Below are positions 54,373 through 64,000 of a stretch of 64,000 nucleotides of DNA, one piece after another. A program made the position numbers and the translations under genes. The stretch is taken from positions 4,207,001 through 4,271,000 of the forward strand of contig NC_088357.1 in assembly GCF_036884655.1 (NCBI RefSeq), given 5' to 3'. This stretch comes from Musa acuminata AAA Group (Eukaryota; Streptophyta; Magnoliopsida; Zingiberales; Musaceae). Within the stretch, counting starts at the first letter, position 1. Every line of letters starts with the position of its first letter. Under the pieces are notes generated by a model. It saw only the letters and a list, made by a program, of their open reading frames with translations, made no database searches and had not been told where the DNA came from.

Positions 54373-55170
54373 ATGGCTGCAACAATGGCCCTCTCCTCCC
54401 CCTCCTTCGCCGGCAACGCCGTGAAGCTCGCCCCTTCCGCCTCCGGCGTCCTCGGCCAGGGCAGGGTCACCATGCGCAAGGCAGGCGGCAAGCCGGCTGC
54501 CTCCTCCGGCAGCCCATGGTACGGCCCCGACCGCGTCAAGTACTTGGGCCCCTTATCCGGCGAGCCCCCATCCTACCTGACCGGCGAGTTCCCAGGCGAC
54601 TACGGGTGGGACACCGCTGGCCTCTCGGCCGATCCCGAGACCTTCGCCAAGAACCGGGAGTTGGAGGTGATCCACTGCCGGTGGGCCATGCTGGGCGCGC
54701 TGGGGTGCGTCTTCCCGGAGCTGCTGGCCCGCAACGGGGTCAAGTTCGGGGAAGCCGTCTGGTTCAAGGCGGGGGCGCAGATCTTTAGCGAGGGGGGGCT
54801 GGACTACCTGGGCAACCCGAGCTTGATCCACGCGCAGAGCATCCTGGCCATCTGGGCCTGCCAGGTGATCCTGATGGGCGCCGTCGAGGGGTACCGCATC
54901 GCCGGGGGGCCGCTGGGGGAGGTGACCGACCCGCTGTACCCGGGCGGCAGCTTCGACCCGCTCGGCCTCGCCGACGACCCGGAGGCGTTCGCGGAGCTGA
55001 AGGTGAAGGAGATCAAGAACGGGAGGCTGGCCATGTTCTCCATGTTTGGGTTCTTCGTGCAGGCCATCGTGACCGGGAAGGGGCCGCTGGAGAACCTGGC
55101 CGACCACCTGGCCGACCCCGTCAACAACAACGCCTGGGCCTACGCCACCAACTTCGTGCCCGGCAAGTGA
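54373..55170 (+). CDS. Chlorophyll a/b-binding protein of LHCII, type 1 (Lhcb1)
   Basis: Major light-harvesting antenna protein of photosystem II in the thylakoid membrane. A single exon of 265 residues, the usual length. The N-terminal part (about 1-34) is the Ala/Ser-rich plastid transit peptide; the mature protein begins near the MRKAGGKP segment. [10 protein letters not shown] carries the WYGPDR trimerisation motif. [16 protein letters not shown] and [15 protein letters not shown] are the two long helices whose Glu, His, Arg and Asn residues bind chlorophyll; [17 protein letters not shown] and the [15 protein letters not shown] end complete the family pattern. GC-rich third positions give an antisense open frame of 184 codons, which is a shadow. 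The first ATG is used; a second lies four codons later. Confidence 0.97.
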   Translation: MAATMALSSPSFAGNAVKLAPSASGVLGQGRVTMRKAGGKPAASSGSPWYGPDRVKYLGPLSGEPPSYLTGEFPGDYGWDTAGLSADPETFAKNRELEVIHCRWAMLGALGCVFPELLARNGVKFGEAVWFKAGAQIFSEGGLDYLGNPSLIHAQSILAIWACQVILMGAVEGYRIAGGPLGEVTDPLYPGGSFDPLGLADDPEAFAELKVKEIKNGRLAMFSMFGFFVQAIVTGKGPLENLADHLADPVNNNAWAYATNFVPGK

Positions 55171-56669
55171 GAGCAGGCGCTACGTGTGGTCATTCTGGTG
55201 CACCGCATCGAGTGTCTGCATGGAGCCTTTCTCATCTCTTTCTCTTGTGCTATGTGAGAGGAGGGCAATGTGTACTAGTATTTGTTGGAGTAAGAAATCT
55301 TAATGATCTTCTTCTCTCTATCTAAAGATTGAGGATATCAATCCGACCTAAGACGAAGAAAAAGCTCTATTATTTTTTCTATAATTATTCTATTAAACCA
55401 ATGAATTATAACAACAGGACGTATCATAATGAACTATAACAACAGGAAGGTGTTCTTGTGTTCTTACGGCATTCATGTGGGCTTAAACATAGGGAAGTCT
55501 TATAACAACAGATATGGGCCGTCCGTTAAGGGTCCAACATGCAAAAGTACATAAAGATCGAGATCGAAAAAGATTTTTTGACTTAGTCCCCTGTATAATG
55601 TTAAAATAAACTTTTGTCTTTGATTATAAGAAAGTAAAATATTTTATAAAGTATTATATATAAAAAAAAAAATCCTCGATTGTCTGTGATAAAATCTTTT
55701 CTTCGCATAGTCGATAAGAGAAAGACTATTAGAATTATCTTCGACTATTATCCACTTAGATAGATCGACGAGAGTTATCTTTTTCTTCGATTTATTTCTG
55801 TTGTTGCTAAGAAAAAGAAATCTAAAAGCTCGTCCATTAGAGCTTACCGCGTGACATACGACAGGTCACGTACATGCACATTCGACAGATGAGAGAGCAT
55901 GTGTCCCGAAACATCCTCTCTCTCCTCCGACCACGTGTACGGCTCCAGACCCCGCGGGCAGGGATCCTGGGTCGACTCACGTGGGGGCCCCTACGAGCCG
56001 TACACCTGTGCGTCCGGTGATGTGTCCATGTCACTGAACCCCCCTCCCCCTCCGCTCCCCTCGTTGCGCGTGCCACCTCGTCCCTTCGTCGAACGAGCAA
56101 CGACAACCGTCCGATCTACGGATCACGATATCTTTCGGGAAAATTCATAAAATGGTTCGTCGTATACTTCAGTCTTCGTATGCGTGCAGGAAGATCTACG
56201 ACAGGGAGTCGTGGAACGCCATACGTATGTCATGCCTTTTTGGGATCTTCGAGTGCTGCGTGAAATCTGCGGCTGAGAACAAGCAAGATTCAATGGACAT
56301 CATTATAGGAATAAATGTAGATCATATACGAAGTCTACGTAGCTTTTGATGGTTTGCTTTGGAAGTCCCGTGATTCAGGAGACGATATCTTTTTTTGGGG
56401 ATTTCTGTCTTCGAGAATTGGGAAGAGAGAAGCCGACTTCAGATCCTAAAACAAACAAAAAGAGTCACAGGATCCAATTTTTACGTGACTGATCACACGC
56501 CCTTCCCGTCTCCAAGTAGCAGCTCGCTGCATACTTGCCCCTGCATTTCTCTTGAGGCTCTCCTCCTCTGCTTCTTGGGACGAACACAGTGTGTGCTTTA
56601 GTTCTTGTCGTCTAGGTTCTTACCGTCTCTGTCTGTCGTTTCGGTAGGGAAGCTGTGAGCGTACCTGCA
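55171..56669. other. Lhcb1 3' flank and AGPase upstream region
   Basis: The Lhcb1 3' UTR lies in the first 150-200 bases. A short repeat (tataacaacagga and relatives) occurs at about 55406-55455 and again at 55500. Two G-boxes (CACGTG) at 55932-55937 and 55978-55983 lie about 700 bp before the AGPase ATG in a GC-rich patch. No other gene is seen. Confidence 0.5.
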
Positions 56670-59600
56670 ATGGATGTCTGCTGTGTGGGATCGATGGCAA
56701 ACGCGTGCTTCAGCCAGGTGAAGAGAGCAAGTGTTGGCTGCCGGGAGAGTGGGATTTGGGGAGACGGGATAGGAAATGGTCCGAAAACTACAAAGGTGTG
56801 GGATTCCAAGGTGGCAAAGAGTTTGAAGACTAGGAGCTCGTTTGGAGGGCGTAAGACTGGAGTTGCATTCTCTGTTCTCACTTCAGATGTCGACCAGGAG
56901 ACCATGGTGAGTGAATCACTGCTAGACATTTTTACGCCGTGCCCAAAGTCTGTTCTCACCATCTAAGGTTGTTGTTATGATCAAAGATCACAAGTAATCT
57001 CTAGGAACTTATATATTATGCTGTGACCTGCATCTGCTCGTATCTTCTTTGAGTTTGATTCCTGTGTCAGCTAAATACATGATTTGATGCTTTTCTTCTG
57101 CACCATGAACTCACTTCTGCTTCTATTCTATAAATCGGAGTGCTAACATTCTGTCACAACTTCAGGTTTTTCATGCACCAATGTTTGGTAGGCGAACCGC
57201 AGATCCAAAGAGTGTTGCTTCCATAATACTGGGGGGAGGGGCTGGCACTCAGCTTGTTCCTCTCACTAGTACCAGAGCCACTCCTGCAGTAAGAATTTAG
57301 TTTCTATGTTCTCATGACTATGTTTTCTGATTACAAATTGGATGCTTATTTTATGACTTGAGTTGATATTCAAGTCGAATTCACACCCTTTGATATGAGT
57401 TTAATGTTTCCTCAATTTTTGTCTTCATGAGAAAGGGATGCTGATGATAATCTATAAAATCATAGACGACAACTTGCATTTGTTTTTACAATGGTTGTGG
57501 TGTATAAGTACAACTGTACAAGTATTCAAGAAAACCGTGCCTCTTTGATGCCTTTGAGGAAGGGGATTCTGGATTGTTCTAATTGATCACTCGTATGTTA
57601 TAATAAATCATATGCCAATTCTTTCAGCAAGTAGTCGATGAAGCCATCAGATTGAGGATATTATCATTTGCAGGGTTTCATTTTTTTTCAGAATCAATTT
57701 AAGAATTGAATGTATGCTTTTTGCAACCTGTAGGTTCCAATTGGTGGATGTTATAGGCTAATTGACATTCCAATGAGTAACTGCATCAATAGTGGGATAA
57801 ACAAGATCTTCATAATGACACAATTCAATTCAGCTTCACTGAATCGCCACATTTCTCGTACATATAACTTTGGAAATGGAATCAATTTTGGTGATGGATT
57901 TGTTGAGGTAATGCTTCCAAACTGGCCAGAAATTATCGAATTCTTATGATGGTTGGACTCATCAGAAGCTGATAAGCAGGTTTTAGCAGCTACACAAACA
58001 CCTGGAGAAGCCGGCATGAACTGGTTTCAGGGTACAGCAGATGCTGTCAGGCAATTCACTTGGGTATTTGAGGTGGGCACAAAGTTATAGATCACATTTC
58101 ATGAATTCATTTGCGTTGCATGAAAATTGTCAATTATGTTAAACTCCATTCTTGCGCCTTTGTCAGGATAATAAGAACAAGAACATCGAACACATACTGA
58201 TCTTATCTGGTGACCAGCTTTACCGGATGGACTATATGGACCTCGTGCAGGCATGTCTGAATTCACACAAAGAATTCTTTTTTACTTTGTTCAAAGGAGA
58301 CTAATTACCTAAATGATCATGTACTATGGAATATGCAGAAACATGTTGATACCGGTGCTGACATAACAGTATCATGTGTGCCTGTGGGTCACAGGTAAAT
58401 GATTTAACCTTATCAACTGTCCCTTATGATGATTTTGCTTTTCTCTCCTTCGTCTAGTAGTTTTGTATTGAGAAGGATCATAGTCATCCAACTATTACTC
58501 TTGTCATGTAGAATGGCTAGAAGTATCCATTTGCTGATTTAATATTTGACATGTTAACTTACCATGTCTAGTGTCCTTTTCTGTGTTCCTCATGGCGTAC
58601 AACTTGGTCTATGGGCCTAAGGTCACACATGGTTTAAATTACTGGGTTATTTTAATAGAGATTAAACCAAGAAGCCCTCTCTAGCTAATCGTTTGTTCAT
58701 CATCTGTGTTACTGCCCTATCTATTGTTCTTGTCTTCAATATATTCGATAAATTACTTGATACCATACGCAGATGGGTTACCAGTTCACAGATGTGGTAC
58801 TTGATCACATCGAAATGCATCAATCAACTTTGCAACTGTTGTCATGGGTTTTATGAGCCATCTGATTATGTTTTCACCTCTATTGAGTTTTATTCTTGGT
58901 TTGCAAGGCTGGCACAGTTTACAAGCTTGAATCATCACCGTGAGGCACCAAAACATCTTTGATCAATTTGTTATGTGCATTCCATATTGCCTCTCTGTTT
59001 TTTGACACTAAATTTGATTTTTGATCTTTCCAAAGCTTATGCAGCATACTCGTTTCACTCATCACAATGAGGCACCAAAAGATGTTTGATCTATTTGTTA
59101 TGCAAATTATGTTAGTTTCGTGGCATATGAAAATACAAGTCTTTGATTCCTGCCATATTTTTCAATAAGCACATCGTTCAACATTTCTGTAATGTTTCCA
59201 ATTTTTTCCTTTATTGAACAGAATAAAACAAAGCTTAGTTTGTGGTCAAATCTCTAATTTTTCTCATAATAGTATTGCTTGGTACGTCGCAAACCTGACT
59301 TGCCCGAATCAAAGATCAATAGGTGGTTGCATACTTTTATACATACTCTTATTTGTTTATGTTGAATTACTAAATTTGCTTAATACTGATCTAGTAAATT
59401 ATTGTCTATAAGCCGAGCATCTGATTACGGATTGGTGAAGATTGACGAGGCAGGCCGCATTATCCAGTTTTTTGAGAAACCCAAGGGTGCAGACTTGGAA
59501 GCTATGGTAAATTAGGCCACTTTTTTTTTCTTTTTCCCTTTTTTGAATCAAATTGATGAGAATGTATGTGGCATCAAATAAAACATATCAGTAAGTAACA

Positions 59601-61079
59601 AAAAAAATGTTGAACCGCAGAATGATAATGGAACATTTCTCAGACTGTCACATCAAGATGCTATGAAATATCCATATATTGCATCAATGGGAGTCTATGT
59701 ATTCAAACGAGATGTTCTTTTAAAGCTTCTAAGGTAGGTGTCTATTTCTAATGTTATTCTGCCATTATATTGTCCATATCTTATTCTGTCTTTTCTTCTA
59801 GGTGGAATTATCCGAAATGTAATGACTTTGGATCAGAAATCCTTCCTTCTGCTGTAGAAGAGCATAATGTTCAGGTAACAGAGAATGTTTTTACTTGATC
59901 TCTCAGATCTGTAAATGTAATTTGCTTAAGTTGGGCATAAGGAATGTTGACAACTCGGCAGGCATATGCATTCAGTGATTACTGGGAAGACATTGGAACA
60001 ATTAGATCGTTCTTTGATGCAAATTTGGCACTGACAGAACAGGTTGACACTAACCATGCAGATAATCCTTACTAAATGTTGTTTGTTTACTCTTCACATC
60101 ATCCTGTCTTAATACCGAACCAATGAATACATCTGCATTTACATCAGCACGACTTGAGTTTTAGCTTAACAAGCACTGATGAAACGATATTACCATTCTT
60201 TTGTTGCAGCCTCCGAAATTTCAGTTTTATGATCCAATGACACCCTTCTTTACATCACCGCGATTTCTACCCCCAACAAAGATCGAAAAGTGCAGGGTAT
60301 GCTGTCATGAACGACCATTTTACTGCATCTTATGGCATGTTTAACCAAGAAGTCATATGCACAGGTTATGGATGCAATCATCTCACATGGGTGCTTCCTG
60401 CGTGAATGTAGCGTGGAGCGTTCTATAGTTGGAGTGCGTTCACGTCTAGATTTTGGTGTCGAGCTCAAGGTTTGCTTTCGCTTTACCGAACTTGTTGAAA
60501 TACCTTCGTATGGATTAGCTAAAATGTTCTTGATACGGATAATGTGATTCGAATGTTTGTAATGTACATCAAGATTACTGCTTCAATTGAAAGGAAAGCT
60601 TGTTTCATCACAATTTCTGCCTGATATGATCATAGACATGTATTTATTTCACATCGGCACCACAGGATACGATGATGATGGGTGCTGATATCTATGAAAC
60701 CGAAGCGGAAATTTCTTCTCATCTGGCTGATGACAAGGTCCCAATTGGTGTAGGACAAAAAACCAAGATCAGGTGAGACCTTTGAAACATTTTTACGACG
60801 AACACAGGAAAATACTGACTCTCGTTTGCTGATCTCCAGGAATTGTGTCATCGACATGAACGCGAGAATAGGAAAGAATGTGGTCATAGCAAACAAGGAT
60901 GTAAGCACTCTTACTTGACCTCGTCTCCTGAAAGATTCTGTCGATGCTAACCAGCATAAGATTCACCATTGTAACAGGGAGTCCAAGAAGCTGATAGGGC
61001 AAGTGAGGGCTTCTACGTACGATCGGGGATCGTGGTGATTCTGAAGAATGCTACCATCAAAGATGGAACAGTAATATGA
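56670..61079 (+). CDS. Glucose-1-phosphate adenylyltransferase (ADP-glucose pyrophosphorylase) large subunit
   Basis: Large, mainly regulatory subunit of the heterotetramer that makes ADP-glucose from glucose-1-phosphate and ATP, the committed step of starch synthesis. Exons: 56670-56906, 57166-57288, 57734-57907, 57980-58072, 58167-58250, 58339-58394, 59413-59506, 59621-59733, 59802-59874, 59962-60042, 60210-60296, 60365-60469, 60666-60772, 60840-60900 and 60978-61079, giving 529 residues. The first 80 or so residues look like a plastid transit peptide. The nucleotide site reads [19 protein letters not shown], with Gln where catalytic small subunits have Arg. [28 protein letters not shown] and FEKPKG follow, and the left-handed helix end closes ATIKDGTVI. 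It reads closest to the cereal Shrunken2/APL clade. Intron 5 begins with GC (CAG|GCATGT). Convergent with the mannanase gene. Confidence 0.95.
58935..59107. repeat. Direct repeat inside AGPase intron 6
   Basis: atcacc/atcac followed by gtgaggcaccaaaacatctt (58935 on) recurs as atgaggcaccaaaagatgtt at about 59067, each followed by tgatc(a/t)atttgttatg. The period is about 126 bp. Confidence 0.7.
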
Positions 61080-61494
61080 TACGAAGGATTCAGCAAGGAA
61101 GAAGAAGAAGATGCATGCCTTACAAAGAATAAGCTGCAGTAGTGCAGCTTCATCCTCGTCTGTGAATTACGAGTTTCTATTTGATTTGGTAGCTTTGTAT
61201 GTGCCCAATAATAACTTCATCAGCAACCTGCTCTGTTCTGTAAATAGAGCTTTGCTTTGTGGTATTAATATGAATCTGCCCTTCATAATTGCTTCATCTC
61301 ATTAAGAATTAACTTGTCAGATCATGAGATTTGCACTTGTAACTTAGGCAGATCGATACAACGTTTACTAGAAGGCATGCATGATGGAGATAGAACATCA
61401 TCGTATCTTCCAATTCTCCTGGATGACAAAGATCATCCATCACAAGGAGAGTCACGATCTCACCTGTTGAGGTATATGGAATCCTACCGCATGC
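61080..61494. other. Convergent 3' ends of AGPase and mannanase genes
   Basis: 415 bp shared by two 3' UTRs on opposite strands. No further gene is seen. Overlapping 3' UTRs are possible. Confidence 0.6.
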
Positions 61495-63087
61495 TCAGTT
61501 TCCTGCACCCTTTCCCTTGTGGGCAGCCTTCAGTTGTTTCTCTCTCATGGCCTTTGCCTTCTTGAGCTTGGCAATGTTTCGCTCTCCGGCACGCAACCTC
61601 CCCAGGTAGCGAAGCTGCCGAGACTGGATGGTGATGATTCTGGTCGTCGATGGTGCTTCGCTGAGAACCACTTCATACCCGTCTCTGTACGAATCCATGC
61701 CTTGGACCATCAGCTGCCAGAAGCAGCTACCTGCGGTGGCACCGCCGCTGCTGGCCGACGAGTAGATCTTGGAGTACACAGCTCCGAACATGGCGTCCCT
61801 CTGCTCGCTGCTGAAGCCGGGATCCTTGGATGACTTCCCGAACTCCGTCACCAGCAATGGCTTCCGCAGCACAAAACGCGCGTCCTCGATGTGGACGTCG
61901 AGCCAGTTGTTGAGGAACGCGAGCTGCGATTGATCGTCCGAGTTGGGTAACCTGTTCATGGATTCAAAGCCGGATCAGGGCATAAAAAACGGATGAACCG
62001 CGTCGCATCTGATGAGGACAGCATACCATTGATCGGGGTAGGAATGAAGGGTGGCGAAATCGATTCCAGGAATCTGGTTGTTGGCGATGAAATCAGTTCC
62101 CACTTGGAAGCCTGGATTGGCTTGCTTCTGAGGAGATGATTCGCCGTAGAACCCCTCTAAACCGGCTTCCAGCAAATGGTTGCTGTCTATGGATTTCAAG
62201 TAGGCAGCCATCTCCGTGATCCAATCCTGGATAACAATCAAAGGAAGGAAGAGCTCCTTTTACGCTGGTGACAAAGAAGAAGCCCCACGAGGTTGTAGTT
62301 TGTGCCAATTAACCTGTATGCTCCTCCCCGACAGATCCGAGGGGCATCTGGGCTCATTCATGAGTTCCCATGCAAAGACTGTTGGATCATCCTTGTAGGC
62401 AACTCCAGTTATGTTGTTGACTCTTGTGAGCACAGTCTACAGAAATGGAAGAAGCAACAGTTGTTAGCTCGCCATGCTCACACGAATGGATTAATCATTC
62501 GTATTACCTTGACATGATCTTTGAAGTAACCTTTGACAACAGGGTCGGTGAAGAACTCATCTTCAGATCCAATTTCGTGCCCCTGATCCCTTGCCCATTG
62601 GACATACTGCTTCCTGCCTCCATAGTTGTCATAGCTGTTGACCAAGCTCAGTATGAGCCTGATCCCATACTTGCCGGCCTCGGACACCACAAAATCCAAC
62701 CCCTTGACCAAGAGAAAGCGATGGCGTAAGATAACAAAACAGATCTTTCAAGGATGCACAGAGACAAGGGGAGACCTGAAAGGTCTGTTCATTGTAGGAG
62801 CCTGGGGAGTACTGCAAGGCATTGCTCCCTCCATCACTGAAAGCCCATGTCCTGGCCACAGAGAGTTCATGGCTGGAGGCGTCACTCAGTGCAGAGGAGA
62901 CCTTGTCTCTCTGAGAAGGATCTGAGGCCAGGGTCATCAACCAGTAGGCATTGAAGCCATTGGCAAAGAATGGATTGCCATTGAGAACAAAGTGCAGCCC
63001 ACTTATCCCAATGAACTCTCCTCCTGCAGCCTCAACACCATGATGTGGGCCAAACAGCAGGACCAAAACGACAACTAAAAGCTTCAT
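61495..63087 (-). CDS. Mannan endo-1,4-beta-mannosidase (GH5, secreted)
   Basis: Cell-wall enzyme that cuts beta-1,4-mannan backbones, acting in the apoplast. Exons: 63087-62776, 62702-62508, 62436-62314, 62226-62027 and 61951-61495, all GT-AG and in phase, giving 428 residues. Residues 1-20 ([20 protein letters not shown]) are a signal peptide. Family marks are [30 protein letters not shown] and [11 protein letters not shown]. The acid/base Glu is E197 in WELMNEPR and the nucleophile is E313 in LLVTEFGKS. The last 30 or so residues form a Lys-rich tail ([21 protein letters not shown]) longer and more basic than I expect. The start is the first ATG after a TATA box; no in-frame ATG lies between them. 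Confidence 0.95.
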
Positions 63088-63154
63088 CCTCCTCCTGCGG
63101 CTTCTTCCTCTCCCGTAGATGGCGATGCAGGAAGAGGAGGCCTCGGTGGGAGGG

Positions 63155-63162
63155 TATAAATA
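63155..63162 (-). promoter_or_regulatory. TATA box of mannanase gene
   Basis: TATTTATA on the minus strand, 68 bp upstream of the ATG, which leaves a leader of about 35 nt. Confidence 0.6.
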
Positions 63163-64000
63163 GCAGCAGCTGCTGCCTTCTTCCTCTCTGTCCTCGGTGT
63201 CTGGTGCAGAGAACCTAAGGGATAACCTGAGCACTACCAAGGATCAGGCATCCTCCATTGTAGATGTTCGAGGTTGTCAGGCTCTGCATGTGACCTATCA
63301 CTCGACCGCTATGGTAATTTGCACAGTTAAGAATGTTCTGTATTCAGCAGAGATCATATGTTTCTGGCAAGTGGTTGGATCACCGCGATTTTTGCTGTGG
63401 CTTGGGATGGTGGTTATGTTTCGAGGTTTACTGGGTCAGCTCGATGCAATCCCATGCCCAAGTAGGACCTTAGTTGGATCACTGGGAACGTTACTTGACA
63501 GACACCAAGACAAGCTCGCTCGGGAGATTGGTTTAGCTAGAGGAGAAGCTCAGGAACAGTATGAATCAGACACCCATCACTAGAGGAAAAGGGTGCAAAG
63601 CTGCTTTGAGATTTGGCGCCAACGCGATTAGGATCGGTGGCAGGGCTACCGCCATTGCACGTGATGTGTCCACCGCTCCCCCATGCAGAGTCGCGTCCGC
63701 GTGCTCGAATCTATCCATCTTTTTATCCGCCTCTCTACGTCGAACCCCGGGTTCTGTCAACTTATCACATTGGGCGAAGAACAAGATACGACATTGGCGA
63801 AGGGTGATGGGTAAGCACAGGGACTGATGGGAAACCAGATGTAGACCACCACCACCATCATCTTCTTCTTCTTCGAGGAAGAACGGTGGACGCGAACAAA
63901 TGCAGGGCATGTTCTTCGTTCAACATCTGTGCAGATTGGAGATAAGCTTTGGGTGGGCGTTCAGAGAGTCGTATGACCTCTTCTGGTTAGGGTTTGTGGT
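63163..64000. other. Mannanase upstream region
   Basis: Holds the distal mannanase promoter. Open frames at 63197-63583 (+) and 63566-63910 (-) show no recognised family. The last bases (ggttagggtttgtggt) could belong to the leader of a gene beyond the window. Confidence 0.45.

Noticed and set aside
54553..55130. Antisense open frames of 184 and 108 codons in Lhcb1
   Set aside because: Same GC-driven shadow effect in a conserved gene.
63197..63910. Open frames of 128 codons (+) and 114 codons (-) at the right end
   Set aside because: No recognisable protein features; composition is like spacer.

Overview
The window is nuclear DNA from a flowering plant, most likely a monocot. The signs are intron-rich genes in AT-rich, microsatellite-rich spacers, two intronless genes with very GC-rich coding sequence (eIF3d, Lhcb1), and proteins that read closest to the grass/commelinid versions I remember. 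A Zingiberales species (banana-like) is a guess, not a demonstrated assignment. There is no bacterial, organellar or viral segment and no CRISPR array.

Layout, left to right: (1) 1-4050, spacer with no recognised gene; (2) 4573-5897 (+), group IIc WRKY transcription factor behind an ACGT-rich promoter; (3) 7960-14536 (-), group D (TDY-type) MAP kinase with 10 exons and a LINE 3' end in intron 1; (4) 15.1-20.2 kb, spacer with two exon-like relics and large microsatellites; (5) 20517-22301 (+), intronless eIF3 subunit d; (6) 22.3-26.4 kb, region with scattered exon-like pieces that I could not assemble into a gene; (7) 26405-40591 (-), pre-mRNA-processing factor 39 (U1 snRNP, HAT repeats) with a very long Gln-rich C-terminal exon; (8) 41989-46873 (-), Elongator subunit ELP4, carrying a recent 298-bp tandem duplication of one exon; (9) 49297-52225 (+), receptor-like kinase with almost no ectodomain; (10) 54373-55170 (+), Lhcb1 chlorophyll a/b-binding protein; (11) 56670-61079 (+), ADP-glucose pyrophosphorylase large subunit, 15 exons; (12) 61495-63087 (-), secreted GH5 endo-beta-mannanase, convergent with (11).

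The genes do not form a pathway. They are an ordinary euchromatic neighbourhood of signalling, RNA/translation, photosynthesis, starch and wall genes. Exon structures were built by hand from splice signals and reading-frame continuity; all eight complete CDS models close in frame.

I found no previously undescribed multi-gene system. The most interesting signals are the ELP4 exon duplication whose upstream copy has lost its splice donor, a second older duplication of an exon tail in the receptor kinase, three GC-AG introns among about 53, the roughly 600-residue Gln-rich tail of PRP39, and the four-G-box cluster in front of the WRKY gene.
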